Assembly: GCA_016177805.1 (NCBI GenBank)
Contig: JACOUN010000008.1
Location: 1-64,000 of the forward strand
Reading direction: 5' to 3'
DNA length: 64,000 nucleotides
From: Rhodocyclales bacterium
Lineage (GTDB): Bacteria > Pseudomonadota > Gammaproteobacteria > Burkholderiales > Rhodocyclaceae
Within the stretch, counting starts at the first letter, position 1. The number at the start of each line of letters is the position of its first letter. The notes below the pieces were generated by a model. The model was not told the DNA's origin and ran no database searches. It saw only the letters and a program-made list of their open reading frames with translations. The translations under genes were made by a program, and so were the position numbers. Shown here in pieces: positions 46,401 through 54,905 of the stretch.

Positions 46401-46517
46401 CAGGAACTGCACATTCATGCGCAACACCGCGACCACTCCAGCGATCAGCGCAAGCAGCATCAACACGTTGGCGGCGACGCGGTGGCGCAGCAGCGCCGGA
46501 ATCACGCCACGGCTCAC
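43425..46517 (-). CDS. RND efflux pump inner-membrane transporter (HAE1 type)
   Basis: Encodes 1030 residues with the twofold RND layout: one membrane helix, a large periplasmic loop, a helix bundle (ALIMALGIIVDDAIVVSEDAD), a second helix and loop, and a second bundle (VNNAIILVSLFKELRAQG). It should use the proton gradient to export a hydrophobic compound. The GTG start overlaps the adaptor gene stop and its own stop overlaps ubiC. No outer-membrane channel gene is near, so a TolC-like partner would be encoded elsewhere. The substrate is unknown. Confidence 0.93.
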   Translation of the reverse strand: MSRGVIPALLRHRVAANVLMLLALIAGVVAVLRMNVQFLPDFELDIISVRVVWSGASAEDVENGITTPLEERLKTLDGLKRMTSTSAQGVSSITLELEERTDPLLALDQARQRVDEFRNLPRDAETPQISRISRYEPIARLVVRGESVEALRPWARRFESELLAAGIDKIDIAGMPEERIAIEVPSAALQTLDLSLLEIGERVAARARDVPAGVAGARDGAREVRGLEQRRTPRGFESLEVVSDARGLVRLGDIATISREARPGNVALSEAGDAVVELTLQRSERGHSLKGARVFDEWLEATRPTLPPTIALEVYDTQWELIRDRIQLLVKNGLSGLLVVVAVLYAFLPARVAFWVMAGIPTAFLATLGLMFMFGGTINMISLFALIMALGIIVDDAIVVSEDADTHRRRGEAPEQAVLGGARRMFWPVVAASLTTVAAFIPLMLVGGIIGNIMFDIPFVMIMVIMASLLESFLILPAHLKLALRGQAGQHGSRVRRCLDAMFERLRDHAFRSLVIRALAWRGTTIAITLATMIVAVGLIAGERLKFVFFPTPEGPVVFANAGFVAGTPRAHSEAFLRELERALAQTERELGGGLVRIAVSRLGGSGGGAGGGVARGDQLLSVMVELVPSDRRSVRNEQFLAAWRARTALAPGLESLSFKPRQSGPQGRDLTIRLTGDDADALKAAALDLSETLKGVAGVTDTEDDMPFGREQLIYRLTPAGSALGLSTDSLGRQLRAAFDGTLAQLVQHGRDELEVRVLLPRDERERLDVFERIVIETPAQGFVPLATVASWESRRGFEALRHADGRLAVEVSASVDSSIGNANQIQAELARTTLPWLATRYAVDYSLEGQAADQRETLGDMQAGLVLGLGLIYLTLVWAFASWSWPVVVMAAIPLGLAGAIFGHWAMGLNLTILSLFGLFALAGIVVNNAIILVSLFKELRAQGQGIDEALVGAACGRLRAVLLTSLTTIGGLIPLMFETSLQAQFLIPMAASIAFGLGFSAALVLFFIPALLSVIESFKVCVGLGAT

Positions 46518-47686
46518 TCCTTGGCCTCTACCGCCAGGCCGTCGATCGCGTTGGGCAGATGGGTGACCATCACCGCCCCCCCCGCCTCGAAGTCCGCCAC
46601 CCGTACCAGCATGTGCGGCTCGCCCGCGACCCTGTGCTCGCCGACCCGTTCTATCGTCCGCGCGACGAGGCGCCCGTCACGCACCTGGTAGATGCGATCC
46701 CCGCCATGCAGCGCGGAAAACGGCAGCGACAGCACCCCGTGCAGCGCGGGCCGGGCCAGGGTTGCGCTGACGAAGGCGCCAAGCGGCACATCATGCGTGC
46801 GTGGCAGGCGCAGCAACACATCCACGCCCCGCGCGTCGGCCTCGCCGCCTATGCGTTCCAGCTCGGCGCCGAGCGTAGCCGCACCGAAGGCAATGGTGGC
46901 GCGCAGGCGGGTCTCGTTCGCCAGCGCGGCGCGCAGTTCGGCGACGTACAGGGCTGGCAGTTTCGCGCGCACGTAGACGGGGTCATCCGCATACAGCGAC
47001 AACAGCGCCTGCCCCGGCTGCACCTGGTCGCCGGCCGCCACCTCGACCTTGGCGATGCGCGCGGCAAACGGCGCCACGACCGCGCCGCGCTCGACATCCC
47101 GGCGTGCCTCGTCCACACGCGCTTGCGCCTGCGCCACTCGCAGCGGTTGTTCGGCGATCGCCTGCTCGCGCTGCCCGATGGCCAGACGCACGCGGGCGAT
47201 CTCCTCGCGTACCTGATCGACGGCATTGACCGCGCCGGCGCGGGCGCTGTAGAGCTTCTCCAGGCGCACGCGCCGCGCCTCGGCCAGCGCCAGCAGCGCA
47301 CGCTCCTGCTCCAGCGCCGCGCGGTCATGGCGCAGACGGATGGCTTCGCGCTCCAGCTCGGTGCGCGCCAGTTCCAGGCGCGGGCGCAGATCGCGCGGAT
47401 CGAGGCGTGCCAGCGCCTGACCGGCCGTCACCCGCTCGCCGTCACGCACCGCCACCTCCAGCACCCGCCCGGCCACCGGGGAGGCCGCGCGCACCTGGTC
47501 GGGAGCCTCGATCCGACCGTACAGGGTCAGTTCCGGGGAAAGCGTGGCGGGCTGCGCCTGGGTGGTTTCGACACGCCAAACCCGCTCGCGCACCTCCACC
47601 CTGGGCGCGGCGGGACGGGTGGCCTTGAGCGCCATGAAGACGCCGACGGCGAGAGCGATGATCACGAGGGCCAGGACGCGGCGCAT
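46514..47686 (-). CDS. RND efflux periplasmic adaptor (MFP)
   Basis: Encodes 390 residues: an N-terminal membrane anchor (about 3-20), a split lipoyl domain (SPVAGRVLEVAVRDGERVTAGQALARLD, GAVVAPFAARIAKVEVAAGDQVQPGQ), a long coiled-coil hairpin rich in Ala, Arg, Glu (about 100-185), and beta-barrel and proximal domains. It bridges the RND transporter to an outer-membrane channel. It is the first gene of the run MFP-RND-ubiC-ubiA. Confidence 0.93.
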   Translation of the reverse strand: MRRVLALVIIALAVGVFMALKATRPAAPRVEVRERVWRVETTQAQPATLSPELTLYGRIEAPDQVRAASPVAGRVLEVAVRDGERVTAGQALARLDPRDLRPRLELARTELEREAIRLRHDRAALEQERALLALAEARRVRLEKLYSARAGAVNAVDQVREEIARVRLAIGQREQAIAEQPLRVAQAQARVDEARRDVERGAVVAPFAARIAKVEVAAGDQVQPGQALLSLYADDPVYVRAKLPALYVAELRAALANETRLRATIAFGAATLGAELERIGGEADARGVDVLLRLPRTHDVPLGAFVSATLARPALHGVLSLPFSALHGGDRIYQVRDGRLVARTIERVGEHRVAGEPHMLVRVADFEAGGAVMVTHLPNAIDGLAVEAKE

Positions 47687-47735
47687 GGCGGGTATCCGGA
47701 TCAGGGGGATCGAACTACGGTGGGCCGGGCCGCCC

Positions 47736-47759
47736 GTATATCAGGGCCGAATGATACAC
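47736..47759. promoter_or_regulatory. Dyad upstream of the efflux operon
   Basis: GTATATCA (47736-47743), 8 bp, TGATACAC (47752-47759): seven of eight bases pair. It lies 50-73 bp before the adaptor gene start and could be the operator of the efflux-ubiCA operon. No cognate regulator is adjacent. Confidence 0.45.
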
Positions 47760-47771
47760 GCGGGCGCCACG

Positions 47772-49859
47772 TCACGCCCGCAACAGCCCCTCGCATCCCC
47801 CCAGCCAGCGCTCGATCAAACACGTCGCGATCTCTGGCGCCGTGGCGAGCAACTGCTCGGCCAGCGCGCGCGCCGGCGCGATCAAGTCCGCATCGGTTTG
47901 CAGATCCGCGTAGCGCAGCAACGGCACCCCGCTCTGGCGCGCGCCGACGAACTCCCCAGGACCACGGATGCGCAAATCCTCCTGGGCGATCACGAATCCG
48001 TCGGTGTTGCCGTAGATCACCTTGAGGCGCGCGCGCGCGGTCTCCGACAACGGTTGTGAATACAGCAGGATGCAGGCCGATGCGGCACTGCCGCGCCCGA
48101 CCCGGCCGCGCAACTGGTGCAACTGCGCCAAGCCGAAGCGCTCGGCGTGCTCGATCACCATCAGACTCGCGTTGGGCACATCGACGCCGACCTCGATCAC
48201 GGTGGTCGCCACCAGCACGTGCAACTCGCCCGCCGCAAAAGCGGTCATGGTTTCCGACTTGAGCGCCGGCTTGAGCCGCCCGTGCACCAACCCGACATGC
48301 AACTCCGGCAATGCCGCCACCAGCGCATCAAAGGTCTCCTGCGCGGTCTTGAGCTGCAGCGCCTCCGACTCCTCGATCAGCGGACAGACCCAGTAGGCCT
48401 GTCGCCCGGCACGACAAGCCTCGCGCACCCGCGCCACCACCTCGTCGCGTCGCGCATCCGACGCCAGGCGGGTCAGGACCGGCGTGCGACCCGGAGGCAA
48501 TTCGTCGAGCATGGACACGTCCAGATCCGCGTAGAGGGTCATCGCGAGCGTGCGCGGGATGGGGGTTGCCGACATCATCAGCATGTGCGGACTGACCCCG
48601 GCCGCCGCCTTGTCGCGTAGCGCCAGGCGCTGGCGCACGCCGAAGCGGTGCTGTTCATCCACCACCGCCAGCCCCAGACGCGGCAGGTTCACCGGGTCCT
48701 CGATCAAGGCATGGGTGCCGACCGCCAACAGCGCCTCGCCCTCGCGCAGGCGCGCCAGCGCCGCCTCGCGCTGACGCTTGGAGCGGCTGCCGGACATCCA
48801 CACCACTTCGATGCCCAGCGGTGCCAGCCATGCGTCCAGTTTGAGAAAATGCTGCTCGGCAAGAATCTCGGTCGGGGCCATCAGCACCGCCTGATAGCCA
48901 TTCTCAGCAGCCTGCAACATCGCCAACGCGGCGACGATGGTCTTGCCGCTGCCCACATCCCCCTGCAACAGCCGCTGCATCGGATGCGCGGCTTGCAGGT
49001 CGCGCGAGATCTCGCCGACCACGCGTTGCTGGGCGCCAGTCAAGGCAAACGGCAGCGCGTCCAGCAACGCCCCGGTCAATTGCCCGCGCGCGCGCATCAC
49101 CGGCGCCGTTCTGGCGCGACGGGCGTTGTAGGCGCGGCGCAGCGACAACTGCTGCACCAGCAGTTCCTCGAAACGGATGCGCCGCCACGCCCGGTGGTCA
49201 CGGTCCTCCAGACACGCGACCCCGAGTTCCGGCGGGGGGCGATGCAGCAGCCGCACGGCCTCGCCGAATCCGGGCAGATCGAGTTGCTCCACCACCGATG
49301 CCGGCAGCCACTCCGCGTGGTCGCGCAAGGCGTCCAGCTCGCGCCCGATCAGCTTGCGCAATGCAGACTGGGCGAGTCCGGCGGTGGTCGGATAGACCGG
49401 GGTCAGCGCAGCGGGCAGCGCATCGTCTGCGCTAACCGCGTGCACGCGCGGATGCACCATCTCGTCACCGAAGAAGCCGCCGCGCACCTCGCCGTACAGG
49501 CGCAGCCGGGTACCTGGCGCGAGCAGTTTCTGCAGTGACGGATAGAAATTGAGCCAGCGCGCCACCAGGAAGCCGGTGGTGTCACTCAGGCGCGCCACCA
49601 ACTGGCGACGGGGGCGCTGCACGACTTCGCAATCCACCACCTCGCCCTCGATCTGGGCCAGCCCGCCGGGTCGGACCCGCGCGATCGGCGTCAGTCGCGT
49701 TTCGTCCTCGTAGCGCAGCGGCAGGTGCAACAGCAGATCGGCGGGGCGGTAGATGCCCAGCTTGCCCAGATGGGCGGCGAGCCGTGACCCCATCCCGGCC
49801 CAACCCCGCCCGCCCGCCGAAGACGGCGCGCGCTCAGGCGTGGCGTGTTTCCCGGACAA
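47772..49859 (-). CDS. recG: ATP-dependent DNA helicase RecG
   Basis: Encodes 695 residues: an N-terminal wedge/OB domain, then helicase domains with Walker A GDVGSGKT, DEQHRFG (motif II) and the RecG C-terminal signature QLRGRVGRG. It remodels stalled replication forks. The TTG at 49859 is taken as start because homologues need residues before the GLG-like motif (here GWAGMGSRLA); the ATG at 49793 is the alternative. The hairpin GCGGGCG/CGCCCGC at 47760-47781 spans its stop. Confidence 0.94.
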   Translation of the reverse strand: MSGKHATPERAPSSAGGRGWAGMGSRLAAHLGKLGIYRPADLLLHLPLRYEDETRLTPIARVRPGGLAQIEGEVVDCEVVQRPRRQLVARLSDTTGFLVARWLNFYPSLQKLLAPGTRLRLYGEVRGGFFGDEMVHPRVHAVSADDALPAALTPVYPTTAGLAQSALRKLIGRELDALRDHAEWLPASVVEQLDLPGFGEAVRLLHRPPPELGVACLEDRDHRAWRRIRFEELLVQQLSLRRAYNARRARTAPVMRARGQLTGALLDALPFALTGAQQRVVGEISRDLQAAHPMQRLLQGDVGSGKTIVAALAMLQAAENGYQAVLMAPTEILAEQHFLKLDAWLAPLGIEVVWMSGSRSKRQREAALARLREGEALLAVGTHALIEDPVNLPRLGLAVVDEQHRFGVRQRLALRDKAAAGVSPHMLMMSATPIPRTLAMTLYADLDVSMLDELPPGRTPVLTRLASDARRDEVVARVREACRAGRQAYWVCPLIEESEALQLKTAQETFDALVAALPELHVGLVHGRLKPALKSETMTAFAAGELHVLVATTVIEVGVDVPNASLMVIEHAERFGLAQLHQLRGRVGRGSAASACILLYSQPLSETARARLKVIYGNTDGFVIAQEDLRIRGPGEFVGARQSGVPLLRYADLQTDADLIAPARALAEQLLATAPEIATCLIERWLGGCEGLLRA

Positions 49860-49883
49860 CAGCGGCGGCGGGCAACAATGGAA

Positions 49884-50264
49884 TCAGGACAGCACCAGGA
49901 CCGCGTCGGCCTCGACCAGCGCCCCCTTGGGCAACTCCTTGACGCCCACTGCGGCGCGGGCGGGAAAGGGCTCGGCAAAGTACCGCGCCATGATTTCGTT
50001 GACCTTGCCGAAGTTGGCCAGATCGGTGAGATAGATGGTCAGCTTGACCGCGTCGCCCAGCGAGCCTCCCGCCGCCGCCGCAACCGCCTTCAGGTTCTCG
50101 AACACCCGCACGGTCTGCGCCTCGAAGCCATCGACCATGGTCATGGTGGCTGGATCGAGGCCGATCTGGCCCGACATATAAACGGTGTCGCCAGTCCTGA
50201 CGGCTTGCGAATAGGTGCCGATCGCGGCCGGCGCATTGGGGGTGGAGATGATGGTGCGACTCAT
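49884..50264 (-). CDS. ridA: Reactive intermediate deaminase RidA
   Basis: Encodes 126 residues of the YjgF/RidA family. [29 protein letters not shown] and [19 protein letters not shown] (with the catalytic Arg) are diagnostic. It hydrolyses enamines from PLP enzymes, such as 2-aminoacrylate. It lies 24 bp upstream of recG. Confidence 0.95.
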   Translation of the reverse strand: MSRTIISTPNAPAAIGTYSQAVRTGDTVYMSGQIGLDPATMTMVDGFEAQTVRVFENLKAVAAAAGGSLGDAVKLTIYLTDLANFGKVNEIMARYFAEPFPARAAVGVKELPKGALVEADAVLVLS

Positions 50265-50373
50265 GGTGACAGTCCCTGCCTTGCCTGGATGAATGAAAGT
50301 GTTCGAGCAGCGCGCGACGCCATCCGGCCACGCGTTGCATAAAAAAGTGTTGCGCTACTCCGCCAGCCGAGTA

Positions 50374-50817
50374 TCAGCTCACCGCACGCAGCGTCACTTC
50401 GCAGCCCGCCTTGTTGATGATCTTCTGCAGGCCCCGGCGCGCGGCGACGTTGATGACCAGGGGCGCCATGAAGTTGCCGCGCATGCCGGCACTCCCCGCC
50501 GGCGCGCCCTCGCCCTGGTCCTTGCTCAGGATCACCGCGACCACGACATCCTCGGGCTTGTCCATCTGCAGGGTCGCGACCTCGTCGTCGCTCAGGGAGA
50601 ACTCATAATTCACGCGCAGGTTTTCCGGCCCGGTGACCGACAGCACCAGGGTCGGATCGTCGACGCTTTGCAGCATGAACAACCCCGAACTCGCAACCGT
50701 GTCGTGCAACAGCGCAAAGCGCTTGCACCCTTCCAGTCCGGGCAGGCCGGCCGGAAACTCGATGACCTTGTCTTCAGCGATCTCGATCGCCCCAAGCACT
50801 GGACTCTGTATGTTCAT
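50374..50817 (-). CDS. fliW: Flagellar assembly factor FliW
   Basis: Encodes 147 residues with VIEFPAGLPGLEGCKRFALL and VLSVTGPENLRVNYEF. FliW binds CsrA and flagellin and links filament export to flagellin translation. GGAGAA before the ATG at 50817 supports the start. No other flagellar gene or csrA is in the window. Confidence 0.93.
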   Translation of the reverse strand: MNIQSPVLGAIEIAEDKVIEFPAGLPGLEGCKRFALLHDTVASSGLFMLQSVDDPTLVLSVTGPENLRVNYEFSLSDDEVATLQMDKPEDVVVAVILSKDQGEGAPAGSAGMRGNFMAPLVINVAARRGLQKIINKAGCEVTLRAVS

Positions 50818-50903
50818 GTTGTTCTCCGCATCAGTCACTTACTAGCGATAAAAGGATATGCCGGGTAGGCGGCATCGACAGGTGCAGCTTCGTGCGCCGC
50901 TGG

Positions 50904-51824
50904 TCACGACGCCGGCATGATCACCACGCCTTCCAGGGTACGCTCGCGCTGCAGCCTCCGCAGCGCAGCCTGCGCCGACTGCTGATCGGGGTAGGGCCCG
51001 ACCACGACCCGCGCGTGTAGCCGGGTCGCGTAACCCCAGGCATTCACGCGCGCCGCCAGTTCATCGGCATTGCGCTGCTCGGCGAACACGCCCAGTTGTA
51101 CGATCAGCCCCTTGCCCGACGGCGGCGCGACGATGAGCCCCCCCAGACCGCGCTCACGGCGCATCTTTGCCAGCGCGCTTTCGGCGGCCTTGCGCTGCTC
51201 ATAGGGCCCGACCCCGACCCTGACCTGCAAGCGGGCGGCGTAGCCCTGGCGCGACAACGTATCACGCAACGCGGTGGCGCTACGCATGTCGGCAAACTGT
51301 CCGAGCTGAACGCGAAAGCCTTCCGGTGCGGCGGAAGCATCCGTCGCCGCCGTCGCCGTGGTGTCTGGCACGGGATCCGCCTTCGCCGTAGCGGGTTCAG
51401 CGGGCGCCGGCGCTGGCTCCTTGAGCGCGCCGGGATAGGCCAGTGCGGCTTTCGGCACGACCGATGCATCCGCGGCGTGAGCCGACTCGACTATCACGGG
51501 CGTGCTGGTCGCCACCGTTTCCGAAGCAGCCGGCGCGGGGTAACCCTGCTCCAGCGAAGCGACCGGGCCGGCATACTCCGGTTGCGGCTTTTCGTCGCTA
51601 TCGAACGGCGCCACCGGCGCCTGGCGCAGCGCGACGGGCGGCAAGGCGATGCCCGGCGCCGGCGCTTCGCCCGCTGGCGCGGCGGCATCATCTTCCAGCA
51701 ACAGGCCCGCGAGCAGCGCGCTCATGAGCGCGAGCGCCAACGCGGCGCGGTACAGGCTCGCCCTGCGCGCCTTGGCGGCAAGCGCATCTTGATCGAGCAC
51801 GATATCCCCGTTACGCGGTATCAC
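50904..51824 (-). CDS. Membrane-anchored protein with two SPOR domains
   Basis: Encodes 306 residues: one membrane segment (about 24-44), a long Ala/Pro-rich linker (about 45-170), then two SPOR-like repeats (FRVQLGQFADMRSATALRDTL and LIVQLGVFAEQRNADELAARV). SPOR domains bind denuded glycan at the septum, so a role at the division site is likely. The GTG start overlaps the upstream gene's stop (GTGA). Confidence 0.88.
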   Translation of the reverse strand: MIPRNGDIVLDQDALAAKARRASLYRAALALALMSALLAGLLLEDDAAAPAGEAPAPGIALPPVALRQAPVAPFDSDEKPQPEYAGPVASLEQGYPAPAASETVATSTPVIVESAHAADASVVPKAALAYPGALKEPAPAPAEPATAKADPVPDTTATAATDASAAPEGFRVQLGQFADMRSATALRDTLSRQGYAARLQVRVGVGPYEQRKAAESALAKMRRERGLGGLIVAPPSGKGLIVQLGVFAEQRNADELAARVNAWGYATRLHARVVVGPYPDQQSAQAALRRLQRERTLEGVVIMPAS

Positions 51825-52399
51825 TCGCCTTCCTCCTGTCCGCGCTCGCCGTCGCGCCGTTGCGCCAGCGCATGCACCAGTTCGGCTTCGGAACGCGAGA
51901 TCCCGCAGCGCTCGGCGATCGTATCGACGTCAAGTCCGCGCCGGGCGAACACCAGCGCTTCGTTGTACTCCGGTGAAATGCTCTGACTGACCGCCGCGGC
52001 TTCCATCTGGGCCTTCAGCGCGCGGACCTCGTCCACCACCTCGTCCATGTCGCGCCGCTGCCCGGCCAGTACGGCCTGCAACTGGGCGATTTCACGCCGC
52101 ACCTGCTCGATTTCCAACGTCGATTTGAACGTATCCGGCGGCGCGGAGGCCGGCGCGGGGGCGTCACTCCAGGGCGACGCTTCCTTGCCGCCGACATCGC
52201 CCGCACCGCGCTCGTCGTGATCGGCATAGGCGCGCTCGATGACGAAACGATTCAGCTCGTCCTCACTGGGCGCGAACCCGCCAGCCTGGTCGCGTGCCGC
52301 GCGCTCCGTCCCGATCGCACCGCCACGCAATCCGCGATACAACTCGAACACGGCATAGACGAACAGCAAGGCCACGATGATCCACACGATGCCGCGCAT
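51821..52399 (-). CDS. DUF2802 membrane protein
   Basis: Encodes 192 residues: one N-terminal membrane segment (about 4-20), an acidic linker, a coiled coil (about 105-145) and a C-terminal helix-turn-helix-like DUF2802 domain (YNEALVFARRGLDVDTIAERCGISRSEAELVHAL). GGGAG sits eight bases before the ATG at 52399 but directly abuts the GTG at 52408, so the ATG is chosen. Function unknown; coupled to the SPOR gene. Confidence 0.85.
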   Translation of the reverse strand: MRGIVWIIVALLFVYAVFELYRGLRGGAIGTERAARDQAGGFAPSEDELNRFVIERAYADHDERGAGDVGGKEASPWSDAPAPASAPPDTFKSTLEIEQVRREIAQLQAVLAGQRRDMDEVVDEVRALKAQMEAAAVSQSISPEYNEALVFARRGLDVDTIAERCGISRSEAELVHALAQRRDGERGQEEGE

Positions 52400-52411
52400 G
52401 TCGGTCACTCC

Positions 52412-52427
52412 CGGCGCCCTGGCGCCG
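52412..52427. promoter_or_regulatory. Near-perfect GC palindrome beside DUF2802 ribosome site
   Basis: CGGCGCC-CT-GGCGCCG lies directly upstream of the GGGAG ribosome site of the DUF2802 gene. In the transcript a 5-bp stem could form there and limit initiation; as DNA it could be an operator. Confidence 0.35.
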
Positions 52428-52621
52428 ACGCGCCCGGCGTCACACCATGCGGATACGCTGCTGCAATGCCGAAACGGTAGTCGGGCATGGGGGCTACGCG
52501 GCCGAATCCGGTCGCGGCTGTTGGATTGTCATGGATAATACCCGCTGCGCGGCCTCACGGACAATCGGTATGCCGTTGCGCCGCTTTCCGCTTCGGCCAT
52601 GGACGCACCTCAAGGTACAGA

Positions 52622-52951
52622 ATGAGCGAAACCATCATCGTGCTGACCAACCTGCCCGATGCCCCGTCCGCGCAAGCGCTGGCCACGGCACTGGTCACGC
52701 AGCGGCTCGCCGCATGCGTGAATATTCTCGCCCCCTGTCACTCGGTATACCGCTGGGAGGGCGAAATCGAGACTACCCAGGAGATCCCGCTGTTGATCAA
52801 GAGCAGCCGTGGCCGATATCCCGCGTTGCAGGCCGCGATCCGCGCCAACCATCCGTACGAACTTCCCGAGATCGTCGCGGTCCCTGTGGAACTGGGTCTG
52901 GCCGGCTACCTCGACTGGGTGGCGGCCGAAAGCCGGGACATACCAGGCTGA
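52622..52951 (+). CDS. cutA: Divalent-cation tolerance protein CutA
   Basis: Encodes 109 residues with the trimeric ferredoxin-like fold: RLAACVNILAPCHSVYRWEGEIETTQEIPLLIKS and HPYELPEIVAVPV. It is linked genetically to copper tolerance and sits upstream of dsbD, as in E. coli. Its exact activity is unsettled. Confidence 0.95.
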   Translation: MSETIIVLTNLPDAPSAQALATALVTQRLAACVNILAPCHSVYRWEGEIETTQEIPLLIKSSRGRYPALQAAIRANHPYELPEIVAVPVELGLAGYLDWVAAESRDIPG

Positions 52952-53020
52952 CGCGTCCAGCTTGCCCGTACGCCCAACCATCCACCTGCCGCCCATCCGC
53001 CCATCCCACGGACCATCACC

Positions 53021-54820
53021 ATGCGCCGCTTCCTTACGACGACACTCGCCCTGCTGGCTTGCATGGCCGGCGTGCTCGCCACCTTCCCCGCGTGGGCCGA
53101 CCCGGTCGAACCCGAACGCGCCTATCAATTCTCGGCGCGCATGCTCAACGCGCAAACGATCGAAGCCACCTACAAGATCCGCAAGGACTACTACCTCTAC
53201 GACAACAAGCTGCGCTTCAGCGCCACGCCCGAGACGGTCACCCTGGGCACGTCCGAACGCCCACCGGGCAAAATCTACAAGGATGAGTTCTTCGGCGAAA
53301 CCACGATCCATCGCGGCACCATCAGCATCCTCATTCCGGTCACCGCCGCGCCCGGCCTCACACGCTTCACGCTGACCGCGCAAAGCCAGGGGTGCTGGGA
53401 CGGCGGCATCTGTTATCCGCCGCTGACCCATACCGCCGAACTCGCCATTGCCGCACCGGCGGCCGGCGGGGCTATCGAGCGCAGCGCAGCGCCGCCGGCA
53501 TCCGGCAACGGCGCGATTGCTTCCGGCGGCGACGAGAGCGGGCGCATTGCCCGTCTGCTCAAGGGCTCCGGGCCGTTGCTGGTGCTGGCGAGCTTCTTCG
53601 GCTTCGGCCTGCTGCTCGCATTCACGCCGTGCACGTTTCCGATGATCCCCATCCTGTCCGGCATCATCATCGGCCACGGACACAACATCACGCGCACCCG
53701 CTCGCTGGTGCTGTCCGGCGCCTACGTCATGGGCATGGCGGTCACCTACGCAATCGCGGGGGTCGCGGCCGGCATGTCCGGCACGCTGCTGTCGGCGGCG
53801 CTGCAAAACGCATGGGTGCTGGGGGCGTTCGCGCTGCTGTTCGTCGCCCTGTCGCTGTCGATGTTCGGTTTTTACGAACTGCAGATGCCCAGCGCGCTGC
53901 AAAGCCGGTTGTCGTCCACCGCCAGCCACCAGCACGGCGGCAGCCTGGGGGGAGTGATCGTGATGGGGGTGCTGTCGGCGCTGATCGTCGGCCCGTGCGT
54001 GGCCGCGCCGCTGGCCGGCGCGCTGCTGTACATCGCGCAGACCGGGGATGCGGCCTTCGGCGGCCTCGCGCTGTTCGTCATGGCCCTGGGCATGGGGGCG
54101 CCGCTGATGGCGGTCGGGGTCGGCACCCGCTCGATGCTGCCCAAGGTTGGACCGTGGATGGAGGGGGTGAAGAAGGCCTTCGGCGTGATGCTGCTGGCGG
54201 TTGCGATCTGGATGCTGAATCCGGTGGTACCGGCGCTGTGGTCGATGCTGGCGTGGGCGGCGTTGCTGCTGTTCTCCGCCATCTTCCTGCATGCGCTCGA
54301 TCCGTTGCCGAGCCATGCGAAAGGGTGGCAGCGCTTCTGGAAGGGGGTCGGCGTGGTGTTGTTGATCGGTGGCGCGGCAATGCTGATCGGCGCGCTCGCG
54401 GGTTCGCGCGACCCGCTGCAACCGCTGGCAGTCCTGCGCGGCGGCAGCGCTGCCGAAGTCGCCCCGCCACACTTCGAGAACGTACGCTCGGTCGCCGAAC
54501 TGGACGCCAGGATCAAGACCGCCGATCGACCGGTGATGCTCGATTTCTACGCCGACTGGTGTGTGTCGTGCAAGGAGATGGAGCGCTTCACCTTCTCCGA
54601 CCCCGAGGTGGCGGCGCGCATGGGCCGCATGTTGCTGCTCAAGGCCGATGTCACGGAAAACAACGACGCCGACAAGGCGCTGCTCAAGCGCTTCAACCTG
54701 TTCGGCCCGCCCGGCATCATCTTCTTCGACGCGCGGGGACGCGAGCGCGATGATTTGCGCGTGGTCGGGTTCATGCCCAGTGCGGAGTTCGGAGCGATAC
54801 TGGACCGCGCACTGCGCTGA
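53021..54820 (+). CDS. dsbD: Thiol:disulfide interchange protein DsbD
   Basis: Encodes 599 residues: a signal peptide, an N-terminal alpha domain with the pair in CWDGGIC, a membrane domain of eight helices with Cys in TPCTFP and GPCVAAP, and a C-terminal thioredoxin domain with WCVSC. It moves reducing power from cytoplasmic thioredoxin to periplasmic DsbC and cytochrome maturation factors. All six catalytic Cys are present. It may serve the cytochrome and copper proteins elsewhere in the window. Confidence 0.97.
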   Translation: MRRFLTTTLALLACMAGVLATFPAWADPVEPERAYQFSARMLNAQTIEATYKIRKDYYLYDNKLRFSATPETVTLGTSERPPGKIYKDEFFGETTIHRGTISILIPVTAAPGLTRFTLTAQSQGCWDGGICYPPLTHTAELAIAAPAAGGAIERSAAPPASGNGAIASGGDESGRIARLLKGSGPLLVLASFFGFGLLLAFTPCTFPMIPILSGIIIGHGHNITRTRSLVLSGAYVMGMAVTYAIAGVAAGMSGTLLSAALQNAWVLGAFALLFVALSLSMFGFYELQMPSALQSRLSSTASHQHGGSLGGVIVMGVLSALIVGPCVAAPLAGALLYIAQTGDAAFGGLALFVMALGMGAPLMAVGVGTRSMLPKVGPWMEGVKKAFGVMLLAVAIWMLNPVVPALWSMLAWAALLLFSAIFLHALDPLPSHAKGWQRFWKGVGVVLLIGGAAMLIGALAGSRDPLQPLAVLRGGSAAEVAPPHFENVRSVAELDARIKTADRPVMLDFYADWCVSCKEMERFTFSDPEVAARMGRMLLLKADVTENNDADKALLKRFNLFGPPGIIFFDARGRERDDLRVVGFMPSAEFGAILDRALR

Positions 54821-54905
54821 ATCGCTGCAATTGACCGGTTGTTGGCGGCTTATTGACCCACTTTTGACCTACAATTGCGCCTTCCAACCTTTCCGAACCC
54901 CTCCC

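Noticed and set aside
44802-46691. A 1.9-kb open frame antisense to the RND pump gene
   Set aside because: No motif or ribosome site; the RND protein on the other strand is complete.
47760-47781. Terminator after recG
   Set aside because: The hairpin GCGGGCG/CGCCCGC overlaps the recG stop codon and has no U tract, so it is not convincing as an intrinsic terminator.
52610-54472. A 1.9-kb open frame antisense to cutA-dsbD
   Set aside because: Composition is Arg/Gln/His-rich without motifs, while the opposite strand holds complete cutA and dsbD.
54821-54905. FMN riboswitch before ribE
   Set aside because: The 85-bp gap is too short and lacks the conserved RFN helices.
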